Shown one piece after another: positions 56,382 through 64,000 of a stretch of DNA of 64,000 bases. Made by a program: the position numbers and the translations under genes. The stretch spans positions 496,001 to 560,000 of the forward strand of contig JAXDDX010000159.1 of the NCBI GenBank assembly GCA_034670405.1. Reading direction: 5' to 3'. The DNA comes from Hoplostethus atlanticus (lineage: Eukaryota; Chordata; Actinopteri; Trachichthyiformes; Trachichthyidae). The stretch's first letter is position 1. Every line of letters starts with the position of its first letter. The notes under the pieces are model-generated. The model did not search any database, was not told the DNA's origin, and saw only the letters and a program-made list of their open reading frames with translations.

Positions 56382-57086
56382 TGTTGTAAATAATTATAGT
56401 TAAGATATAATATGCCTTGTGTTAAGCAATATTATCAATATCAAATATTAAGTCTGCATAAATATAAAGAGTGTGTTTGATTAAGCATGTAACCTGAAGA
56501 TCATAAAGTAATCATAAAGTTTCAAAAATACAGTCTAAAGTTTCCCCACAGTAATCACAAAGTTTTAAAAAATACAGTCTGAGGCCTTCTCACAATAAGG
56601 CTGTCCAAGGACGAGCTGCACAGGCCTCATTTTGATAAGAAGTACCTAAAAATAGACAGGCGGGGCATGCGCAGACAGGAGAGGCCCAGGTGGCCATAAC
56701 GTAATGGTGAATGGGAAAGTCCCCAAAACTCCAAGTTTAACGGTTACGTAATGGTGTAAAACGGGAAAACGGGACCGCCTACATGCCCACAAAGACCCCC
56801 CCATAGGACCAAATTTGGCGTTTAGACACCATTATTTTCTTGCTGACAAAGAATATTTTCTTGCTGACAAAGCTGAAATTAATGAAAAATGGGCGTAGAA
56901 TCAGTATTCTCCACCCAGTCTCCACCCAGTTTTTAGGATATATAAGATCATGCACAGACAGTTGTACTTCGGTCTGGTTCCGGAGCCAACCCGGGTTTTG
57001 TTTCTGTTGAAGAATAAAACTCTATGCATCGAACTCTGATCATCTCCAGTGAATTCTTTGAACCTGTTGTGAGACTCCAGTAACGA
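56382..57086 (+). mobile_element. ERV-like solo LTR, 705 bp
   Basis: Plus-strand LTR-like unit starting TGTTGTAAATAATTATAG, with TATATAAG near 56938, AATAAAACTC near 57013 and an end near CCAGTAACGA. CTGA flanks both sides (56378-56381, 57087-57090), a 4-bp duplication as in gamma-type retroviruses. It interrupts the BEL protease region. No internal viral genes are present. The right border is approximate because the usual CA end seems mutated. Confidence 0.7.
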
Positions 57087-57090
57087 CTGA

Positions 57091-57599
57091 ATTATGAAGA
57101 TTAAGTGTTGGCGAGGAGGTCCAGTCCTTATCACTGGCCCTGACCGGGACTCTTCCTCCCCCGACATCACTGAACTTCACTATGCTGCGTTTGACCGTTG
57201 TTGGGGCAGGGGAGCCAAATGTGTGGAGATTGAATGTTTTCTCCCTAATGACTGGCAGTTTCAGTGCCCTCACTACATTTTCATGGACAAAGCTTCCCTG
57301 ACTGCCTCCATTGAGCAAACAACGAACCATCTTTCTACCTGTTGGGCCTAACACCCATGCCTTGGCAGTTTGTAGCAGCACAGTGTTTTCTGCATCAGGC
57401 TTCATCTTAGCTGTGTGAGGGATAACTGAGGAAACAACAGTGTCTGTACCTTCAGAGACAGTAGGTGGTGGCGCCTCATTCTTCTCACAAATGGCTATGT
57501 GATGTCTGCTTCCACATGTTGCACATGACACGCCCTTCACTTTGCAGAACTTTGCAATATGCTTGGATCCTAAGCATACAAAGCACCTGCCTAGTTTCT
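57091..57599 (-). pseudogene. BEL/Pao zinc knuckle and aspartic protease
   Basis: Encodes C-A-T-C-G-S-R-H-H-I-A-I-C (knuckle) and a retropepsin-like C-L-L-N-G-G-S-Q-G-S-F. In this family the motif is normally D-G-G-S; here Asn stands in the Asp position, which would disable the protease. The frame is separated from gag by a shift near 57650. Confidence 0.8.
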
Positions 57600-58577
57600 T
57601 CAGCTTCTCTTTACGTGCAGCAACACTGTGATCAGGACATTGCTGCGATTTGTGTTCAGCACTGTCACAGAATAGACAATTTTGCGTCTTCTGACTCCCT
57701 TCTGACGGCTATAGGCAAGAGCCATGTCCTCTGGAATCATCTGTATCAAGATTGGACATAGTAGGCTGCCGTATGTGTCTGAAACCACGCCCAATGACTC
57801 TAGGCTCCTGATCTGAATTTCACATTCATCATATAGCTGCCTCAGTGCCTTGACGTCATAAGATTTCTTTACAGGAGTGAGATTCAGTAGCTTTGACATG
57901 TGTGCATTTACAATGAGATCCTTCCTTCCAAATCTATTGTGGAGTATATAAATTGCATCATCATAGTTGCGGTCTGTAAGCATGAGTCCTGCTACTGCCT
58001 TTGCAGCTGGCCCTGTCAGGTAAGTTTTCAGGTAGGTAAACTTTTCTCTCTTGCACAGCCCATACTGGTGAATAGCAGTCTCATACTGATTCCAGAATTC
58101 TTGCCACAAACTCACATCTCCATTGAATTTATCAATAATCAACTTTGGCAATTTAACTGATGGGCTGCTGTAGTGAGATCGGCTGACGTTTGCACTGGCA
58201 TCACTCAAACGAGCAGGCGGCAAGTCCTTATTACTCACGGTTTCCCGATCACTAACAATTTGGTACGCTCTCGTTTTCATCCCGATGATGCGATCTTTGT
58301 ACTCCTCTACAAGTTCAATCTCCGCCTCCATATCCTCCAGTGAGGTGTATTCTTCCACCTCCCGGTCAAGTTCACACAAGCTGTCCTGTTTTGCTGACAA
58401 CATGGCCAACATCTCTCGTACACGGCTAACATCTGCATCTTCTTTCAGTAATTCGGCATCGATCTGATTTAACAGTCTCGTAGTGGAACTCCGTATTGTC
58501 CGACGTTTGCGTTTCAACTTTTCAACTCGTTGATCCCCTTCGTTTCGTCTCGGTTCCATTTCTTCACCATCAGCCAT
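57600..58577 (-). pseudogene. BEL/Pao gag (DUF1759)
   Basis: 325 codons starting M-A-D-G-E-E-M. An N-terminal basic coiled region is followed by the DUF1759 signature F-N-G-D-V-S-L-W-Q-E-F-W and L-K-T-Y-L-T-G-P-A. The C-terminal 35 residues are out of frame. The structural protein is otherwise well preserved. Confidence 0.85.
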
Positions 58578-58589
58578 TCTTTCTGTTAC

Positions 58590-58607
58590 TCGCGGGTTTC
58601 GGCACCA
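58590..58607 (-). promoter_or_regulatory. BEL/Pao primer-binding site
   Basis: TGGTGCCGAAACCCGCGA on the minus strand lies 3 nt after the 5' LTR. It begins TGG, complementary to the CCA end of a tRNA. I did not assign the tRNA. Confidence 0.7.
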
Positions 58608-58610
58608 AAG

Positions 58611-58723
58611 TGTAGAATAACTACCTTCAAAATGACGACGAGGAAACGTTCTTTAAGCCGAACTTGGTTTTACTGAAAATTAGCACGTGTGATACAACAA
58701 CAGCGCTGCTTGCGCAAACACAT
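58611..58723 (-). repeat. BEL/Pao 5' LTR, first part
   Basis: Matches 52360-52480 of the intact LTR. Interrupted after CACAT by a plus-strand LINE. Confidence 0.88.
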
Positions 58724-61700
58724 TTTTTTTTTTTGATGATGGCGCGGCCGTGTCTAGACGCCGTCGTGGTAGCTCCGCGGAGATTGTGCGTTTTTTTAGT
58801 TTTTGTGTTTGTTTTTAATATCTTTTTTTGCTCAAACACATCGGCACTAACATCCTACGAACGCAGCACACTTTTGGACATAAACTTTTGCGCAAAACAA
58901 AGGTTTTTGTCCACTTTTCCCATCGACCCAGCGTGGCCGGCAGAGATAGTACGAGCGAGCCACAACAACAACAGTGGAGACGCACCTACGGGGAGACGAA
59001 GGAGGAAACATCGGGGAAAACGGAGCGGAATTCGGAACAGACTGAGAGTTCAAGCCCACCGTCCACCTCTGCCCAGCATCCTTCTTGCTAACGTCCAGTC
59101 TCTGGATAATAAGTTGGATGATGTTAGGGCGAGGATTAGATTCCAACGGGACATGAGGGATTGTAACGTCTTTTGTCTGACGGAAACATGGCTGACCCCG
59201 CTGGTGCCGGATCGAGTCATATGCCCAACCGAGTCCTTCTCTGTTTTCCGTGCGGATAGAACGGAAGAGTCTGGCAAATCTAAGGGTGGAGGGGTTTGCT
59301 TCATGACCAACAACAAGTGGTGCAACCCCAAGGACATTAAGACTCTTTCTCGTTCCTGCTCGTCGAACCTGGAACATCTGACTATCTTATGCCGTCCATT
59401 CTACCTTCCCCGGGAGTTCAGCTCGGTCATCACCACAGCCGTCTACATACCACCACAAGCGGACACCGACGTAGCACTATCGGACCTACATGATAAAGTC
59501 ATGCCTAACTTTCACCAGCACATTACGTGTGCTACCAGAGGGGAAAGAACGTTGGACCACTGCTATACGCCGTTCAAGAGAGGCTACAAGGCTGTCTCTC
59601 TCCCTCCGTTCGGCAAATCAGACCATGCCGCCATTTTCCTGCTACCGGAGTATAAACAAAGGATAGCACGGGAAGCGGTAGTGACGAGGGACGTAAAGCG
59701 GTGGTCTGACCAATCAGATGCTGAGCTACAGGACGCTCTGCGTGACGTCGACTGGGACATGTTCCAATCCAGTTCCAGGGACGTCAGCGAGTTTACGGAA
59801 GTAGTAACGAGCTTCATAGCAACGCTAGTGGATACCATCGTCCCCACGGTGAAAGTTAGGTCCTTTCCTAACCAAAAACCGTGGGTTGATAAATCCATCC
59901 GCGACGCTTTGAACGCCCGCACTGCTGCCTATAACTCCGGTCTTGTATCCGGCAACATGGACGAGCACAAGGCAGCGTCCTATGGACTGAGAAGGGCGGT
60001 GAAGGAGGCCAAGAGGAGGTATAGGGACAGAGTGGAGTCGCAGATGGAGCAGCGCGACACCAGACGCCTATGGCAGGGGCTACGGACTATAACGGACTAC
60101 CAGGGCAGACCCCCCGCAATTGTGAGTGCCGACGCATCCCTAGCGGAGGACCTGAACTCATTCTATGCACGGTTTGAGGCTAGCAACAACAGCGCTAGCT
60201 CGCCGGCTAACAACATCACCGTTAGCGCAACCGGAGTGAGTTCTACCGCTGGGGATGAACACACACTCTCTGTGACCGAGCACAGTGTGAGGAGGGCTCT
60301 GACGAGGGTGAACACCAGGAAAGCTGCTGGTCCAGATGGCATATCTGGGCGAGTACTGAAGACCTGTGCTAATCAGCTAGCTCCAGTGTTCACCACTATA
60401 TTCAACATCTCCCTGGCTGAGTCTGTGGTCCCCGCCTGCTTCAAGAGATCCACTATTGTCCCTGTGCCCAAGAATGCTTCTCCAGCATGCTTGAATGACT
60501 ACCGACCGGTGGCCCTCACCTCGGTGGTCATGAAATGCTTCGAGAGGCTGATAAAGGACTACATCTGTGCCTTCCTCCCTTGCTCCATGGACCCGCTGCA
60601 GTTTGCTTATCGTCCCAACAGATCCACGGATGATGCTGTCTCCCAGGTACTGCACACCACACTCTCTCATCTGGACAGCCGGAAGGGGGGCTATGTGAGA
60701 CTGCTGTTCATTGACTATAGTTCAGCTTTCAATACCATAGTCCCCACCAGACTGGCTGGCAAGTTGATTGAGCTGGGACTGAACACCCCCCTGTGTGCCT
60801 GGATCCTGGACTTCCTGACCGCCAGGCCCCAGGTGGTCAGGGTGGGTAGACACACCTCCAACCCCCTCACCCTGAACACAGGATCCCCCCAGGGTTGCGT
60901 CCTCAGCCCCCTACTGTACTCCCTGTACACATATGACTGTGTGGCCAGGTTCAGCTCCAACACCATCATTAAGTTTGCGGATGACACAGTGGTGGTGGGC
61001 CTGATCTCCAACAACGACGAGAAGGCCTACCTGGAGGAAGTTGCTGATCTGTCACTCTGGTGCCAGGACAACAGCCTCCTCCTGAATGTCACCAAAACTA
61101 AGGAGCTGATTGTGGACTTTAGGAGGACACAACAACAGAGGACGTACTCACCACTGGGGATTAATGGGAATACTGTGGAGAGGGTGAGCAGGTATAAATA
61201 CCTGGGAGTCCACATCACCGAAGATCTCACATGGTCCACACACACTGACACTCTGGTGAGAAAGGCGAGGCAGCGCCTTTACCACCTCAGGCAACTGAGG
61301 AAATTTAAAGTCTCCCGGAGGATCCTTCAGTCCTTCTACTCTGGAGCTGTGGAGAGCATCCTGACAGGAAGCATCACTGCCTGGTTTGGCAGCAGCTCCG
61401 CTCAGGACAGGAAGGCTCTGCAGAGAGTAGTGCGTTCGGCTGAGCGCACTATTGGAACTACACTCCCCACCCTGCAGGACTTGTACACCAGGAGGTGCAG
61501 AACCAGAGCCTGCAGGATCATGAAGGATCCTCACCACCCCAACAACGGACTGTTTCAGCTGCTGCGGTCAGGCAAGCGCCTCCGTAGTCACGCTGCCAAA
61601 ACAGAGAGACTGAGACGGAGTTTCTTTCCTCAGGCCATCAGGACTGTGAACTCTGACCTCACCAGGGCCCCCACCAAGACACACACACTGCCCCTCTTAT

Positions 61701-62003
61701 GCACACACACACACTTAGGTAAAGACTACACATAATTTATAATTTATATTATATTATACATACAATTTTTCCCTTTTTTTTACTATATTTTATTTTATTT
61801 TTTTTATAAAGTGCTCTTATTGTAAATATTGTGTTGTTTTTTATATAGAGCTCTTAAAAAACTGTGACATTGTAAATATTGTGTTGGTTGTTGTAAATAG
61901 TGTGAACCTGTTATTTTGCACATTTCTGCTAAGCATTGCCACTTTGCATTTCACTACACACCTCGTGTGTGTATGTGACAATTAAACTTCTTGAATCTTG
62001 AAT
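58724..62003 (+). mobile_element. L2-like LINE inserted into the BEL LTR, 3.3 kb
   Basis: Starts with a T run and GATGATGGCGCGG, encodes one long ORF, and ends with a TTGAATC-TTGAATC tail. LTR sequence resumes at 62004 with at most about 3 bp duplicated. The open frame indicates a recent insertion. Confidence 0.88.
58736..61735 (+). CDS. LINE ORF2: endonuclease (deleted) and reverse transcriptase
   Basis: About 999 aa from the first of two adjacent ATGs, without internal stops. An endonuclease/phosphatase domain begins near residue 116 (L-A-N-V-Q-S-L-D-N) with T-E-T-W-L near 147. Between L-S-D-L-H-D and F-H-Q-H-I-T-C the expected G-D-F-N catalytic segment is missing, an in-frame deletion. 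R-T-L-D-H-C-Y and S-D-H-A-A remain. The RT domain has [26 protein letters not shown] and F-A-D-D near 746. The C-terminus has the L2-type Y-T-R-R-C-R tail. The RT may be functional but the endonuclease probably is not. Confidence 0.9.
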   Translation: MMARPCLDAVVVAPRRLCVFLVFVFVFNIFFCSNTSALTSYERSTLLDINFCAKQRFLSTFPIDPAWPAEIVRASHNNNSGDAPTGRRRRKHRGKRSGIRNRLRVQAHRPPLPSILLANVQSLDNKLDDVRARIRFQRDMRDCNVFCLTETWLTPLVPDRVICPTESFSVFRADRTEESGKSKGGGVCFMTNNKWCNPKDIKTLSRSCSSNLEHLTILCRPFYLPREFSSVITTAVYIPPQADTDVALSDLHDKVMPNFHQHITCATRGERTLDHCYTPFKRGYKAVSLPPFGKSDHAAIFLLPEYKQRIAREAVVTRDVKRWSDQSDAELQDALRDVDWDMFQSSSRDVSEFTEVVTSFIATLVDTIVPTVKVRSFPNQKPWVDKSIRDALNARTAAYNSGLVSGNMDEHKAASYGLRRAVKEAKRRYRDRVESQMEQRDTRRLWQGLRTITDYQGRPPAIVSADASLAEDLNSFYARFEASNNSASSPANNITVSATGVSSTAGDEHTLSVTEHSVRRALTRVNTRKAAGPDGISGRVLKTCANQLAPVFTTIFNISLAESVVPACFKRSTIVPVPKNASPACLNDYRPVALTSVVMKCFERLIKDYICAFLPCSMDPLQFAYRPNRSTDDAVSQVLHTTLSHLDSRKGGYVRLLFIDYSSAFNTIVPTRLAGKLIELGLNTPLCAWILDFLTARPQVVRVGRHTSNPLTLNTGSPQGCVLSPLLYSLYTYDCVARFSSNTIIKFADDTVVVGLISNNDEKAYLEEVADLSLWCQDNSLLLNVTKTKELIVDFRRTQQQRTYSPLGINGNTVERVSRYKYLGVHITEDLTWSTHTDTLVRKARQRLYHLRQLRKFKVSRRILQSFYSGAVESILTGSITAWFGSSSAQDRKALQRVVRSAERTIGTTLPTLQDLYTRRCRTRACRIMKDPHHPNNGLFQLLRSGKRLRSHAAKTERLRRSFFPQAIRTVNSDLTRAPTKTHTLPLLCTHTHLGKDYT

Positions 62004-62213
62004 CAACTTGACTGTTGAACTTGACACATAAGTTTTTCTCTCTAAGCCTTATGGGTAACGTAGTCCCTATATAACAAATGTATATGCATGACAATTGACA
62101 GATTGTTATTTGACCCTTATTAATATGCAAAAAAATTATTTAAGACCATTGGCCCATTTGCTTTCCAAATCAACATTAAACTTAAATCATGACAAATAAT
62201 AAAATTCACAACA
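62004..62213 (-). repeat. BEL/Pao 5' LTR, second part
   Basis: Matches 52471-52679 of the intact LTR and ends at the GAGTG duplication. Together with 58611-58723 it gives about 323 bp. Confidence 0.88.
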
Positions 62214-62218
62214 GAGTG

Positions 62219-62773
62219 AGCCAACATGACCAGAGAGTGGTGCGAGAAAACTGGGCAATTTTTCAGATAGTAACGAGGCTGTGGTAGCAAGTGGTGCGAG
62301 AAAACTGGGCAATTTTTCAGATAGTAACGAGGCTGTGGTAGCATTAATATGGCACATAAGAGGAGACCACTAAAGCAGACACAGGAATGCCACGGGCCGG
62401 AATTATTCAGGTGAATGTTAAAATCACCGATGATGAGAATATTATCAGCTCGGGTCATTAAGTCCAAGATGAAACTGGAGAACTCTTCTAAGAACAGAGA
62501 ATAGGGCCCGGGTGGGCGGTAAAGTAGCCTACTGCTAAATAAAATGACGGGAGATTCATAGCTGTAGGGCGCAGAATCACCCCCACCTTTTTTCGTCTCC
62601 TGGGCAACCTGAGAACTAAGAAAGTTTGGAGTAGAGGCATCAATTAGAGGGAGTAAATTGTTTGGCTTTAGCCAGGTTTCACAGAGACCCATCATATCCA
62701 GATTATGTTCAGAAATAAGCTCATTGATCAGCAGCACTTTTGATGATAATGATCTTATATTTATGAAGCCCAC
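62219..62773 (-). pseudogene. L2-like LINE endonuclease domain
   Basis: Encodes N-I-R-S-L-S-S-K, L-C-E-T-W-L-K, Y-R-P-P-G-P-Y and I-I-G-D-F-N-I-H-L, the conserved endonuclease motifs. A 54-bp tandem duplication (62236-62343) adds 18 codons, and the domain is then cut by the BEL insertion. Confidence 0.82.
62236..62343. repeat. perfect 54-bp tandem duplication
   Basis: Two identical 54-bp units beginning AGTGGTGCGAGAAAACTGGG, in tandem within the endonuclease region. The length is divisible by three, so it keeps frame. Confidence 0.97.
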
Positions 62774-63116
62774 AGTGAGGCGTTCAGTACTGCCAGAATT
62801 TTTGTCAATGTTTATGGCAGTATGCGTGGGTCGAACTTCAATTAAGTTGCTGTAATTTATTGACGGGGGGCACGGCGGGAGAAAGATACAGTCTTAATTT
62901 GAAGGACTGTACTGTAATTTTCAGATCGACAGATGCCGCTGCCAGTGGATGAAATAAATGCAGACTGGTAAAACAGTAGATGGGGGGGGAAATGGCGAGG
63001 GTGGGGGCACAGTCTCAGTCTGATCTACTGTAAACTCTAACCTGGCAGACTCCACACCCCTTGTACCTATATGCCTGGTTCTCTAATTGCCTGCAACCCG
63101 GCGACAGGGACATGTG

Positions 63117-64000
63117 TCACCTCTCTCTTAGACATCTGTTTCTAGATAATAAAGCAGCACCTAACCCATTAGGGTGGAGGCCGTCAGGTTTCAGCAAGCC
63201 GGGTTTGCCCCAGAAGGAGGGCCAGTTATCTAAAAATCCCTTTTCTTCACAAATCTTAGCCAGCCAGTGGTTGAGGGAGACTAACCTGCTGTAGTTCTCA
63301 TCATTACCCCTCGCGAGAGGTAAGGGGCCAGAGACAATTAATCGATGCCGAGACATCTTCCTAGCGAGGTCACAGATCCTGGCTATGTTGTACTTGGTGA
63401 CCTCCAATTGTCTCATCCTAATGTCATTGGTGCCGACGTGTACTACAATGTTGCTGTACGTGGACCGTGTGCCTGTTTCTTACCCTTATGTCTAATCCTA
63501 TGGTTCGCCAGCACCCATAAGTTAGCCTCTACGTCGGTAGCTCTGGACCTGGGTAAACAGAAAACCTTGGCCGGCGACTCAGGCCTAATATTACGGGTGA
63601 TGGAGTCGCCAATAACTAGGGTGTGAGATAGACGGGCCGGCCACAGGGACTAGCAAGAACAGTAAAACGATTAGCCACCGGGAGCACCGGTGGCAAATCG
63701 AGCCGCACGACTGGAGTCTGGAACTGGCGAGCTCTCCGACACCCGGACACTGGTACAAACTCGTGGCTACTGCTAACCCTCGTGAGCTGGCTAGCTGGCC
63801 ACGTATCTAGACTGTCTGTGGTGCCCGTCTCGTCTACGGTAATCGGCCTATCCGCTTCTATCTGACGGACACGTCTCTCTAATAGAGGCAACTTCTCTAA
63901 AATGAGCACACAAGTGGAACAAGGTAAACAAGAAGCGATGCTTACCCTTGCTGGTAATGTTTGGGAGACTAGATCGGGTTGTACAGGGAAGCCGGGGGCT
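63117..64000 (-). pseudogene. L2-like LINE ORF1 with SGNH/esterase domain
   Basis: Minus-strand segments: C-S-T-C-V-L-I-L-E-K near 63920, V-V-H-V-G-T-N-D-I-R near 63430 and L-K-P-D-G-L-H-P-N near 63180. The latter two are blocks of an SGNH-type hydrolase found in ORF1 of L2/CR1 LINEs. Frame changes separate them. It is cut by the window edge. Confidence 0.75.

Larger units (their letters stand above)
52360..62213 (-). mobile_element. BEL/Pao LTR retrotransposon
   Basis: The two LTRs share TGTAGAATAACTACC at the low-coordinate end and TTCACAACA at the high end. An exact 5-bp duplication GAGTG flanks the element (52355-52359, 62214-62218), as expected for BEL/Pao. Domain order on the minus strand is gag (DUF1759), CCHC, protease (DUF1758), RT with Y-V-D-D, RNase H, integrase and DUF5641. 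The body is broken by a solo LTR (56382-57086), and the 5' LTR is broken by a LINE (58724-62003). Frameshifts split the polyprotein. Confidence 0.92.
50181..64000 (-). mobile_element. L2-like LINE split by a nested retrotransposon
   Basis: In minus-strand order: ORF1 with an SGNH/esterase domain (64000-63117), endonuclease (62773-62219), then across the BEL insertion the linker and reverse transcriptase (52354-50800), and a 3' end with a TTTGATTTG-type tail at 50181. Both coding flanks rejoin cleanly if 52360-62213 plus one GAGTG copy is removed. The 5' end runs off the window. Confidence 0.85.

Noticed and set aside
58590..58607. Naming the priming tRNA of the BEL element
   Set aside because: The primer site is visible, but I could not match its sequence to a specific tRNA without a search.
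61148..61537. Minus-strand open frame over the LINE reverse transcriptase
   Set aside because: Antisense shadow of a strongly supported ORF.

Overview
The window is vertebrate nuclear DNA, almost certainly from a teleost fish. It holds spliced genes with GT-AG introns and many microsatellites, plus transposons typical of fish: hAT, Tc1, PIF/Harbinger-like, L2-like LINEs, BEL/Pao, tRNA-derived SINE heads and an ERV-like LTR. I see no prokaryotic features. The species cannot be named from this sequence.

Two protein-coding genes are recognisable, both on the minus strand and head-to-tail. (1) gtf3c2, the TFIIIC110 WD40 subunit of RNA polymerase III factor TFIIIC, runs from a start codon at 31865 to a stop at 4049. 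I could place 20 coding exons whose splice phases all agree; they give 2,931 nt and about 976 aa without internal stops. (2) znf512, an atypical C2HC/C2H2 zinc-finger protein, runs from 49273 to a stop at 37884 in 12 exons. These give 2,467 nt and about 821 aa; the N-terminal exon(s) lie further upstream and were not found. As I recall, both genes lie in human 2p23.3, so the linkage supports both identifications. Neither gene shows a disabling lesion.

Layout. 1-232: LINE fragment. 337-2849: hAT element with a frameshifted transposase and an 8-bp target-site duplication. 4049-31865: gtf3c2. Its introns hold a Tc1 element with an internal inverted duplication (21516-22946), a Harbinger-like element (24004-25519), a truncated Tc1 broken by a hAT deletion derivative that still encodes a BED finger (28036-29624), a small hAT element (31060-31768) and several local duplications. 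31866-37883: intergenic, with a MADF-type mini-element (36777-37149) and one arm of an inverted repeat. 37884-49273: znf512. 50181-64000: four-part nested transposon stack. A minus-strand L2-like LINE is split by a BEL/Pao retrotransposon (52360-62213, 5-bp duplication GAGTG). The BEL element is itself split by an ERV-like solo LTR (56382-57086) and by a plus-strand L2-like LINE (58724-62003).

The genes do not form a pathway. gtf3c2 is a general Pol III transcription factor and znf512 a nuclear zinc-finger protein. The rest is transposon history. I found no convincing new biological system. The best leads are the nested stack, the palindromic Tc1, the W-x-x-G-R-D-R repeat array in znf512, the poly-C splice acceptors of gtf3c2 and several unexplained local duplications. 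Boundaries and exons were read by eye, not computed.
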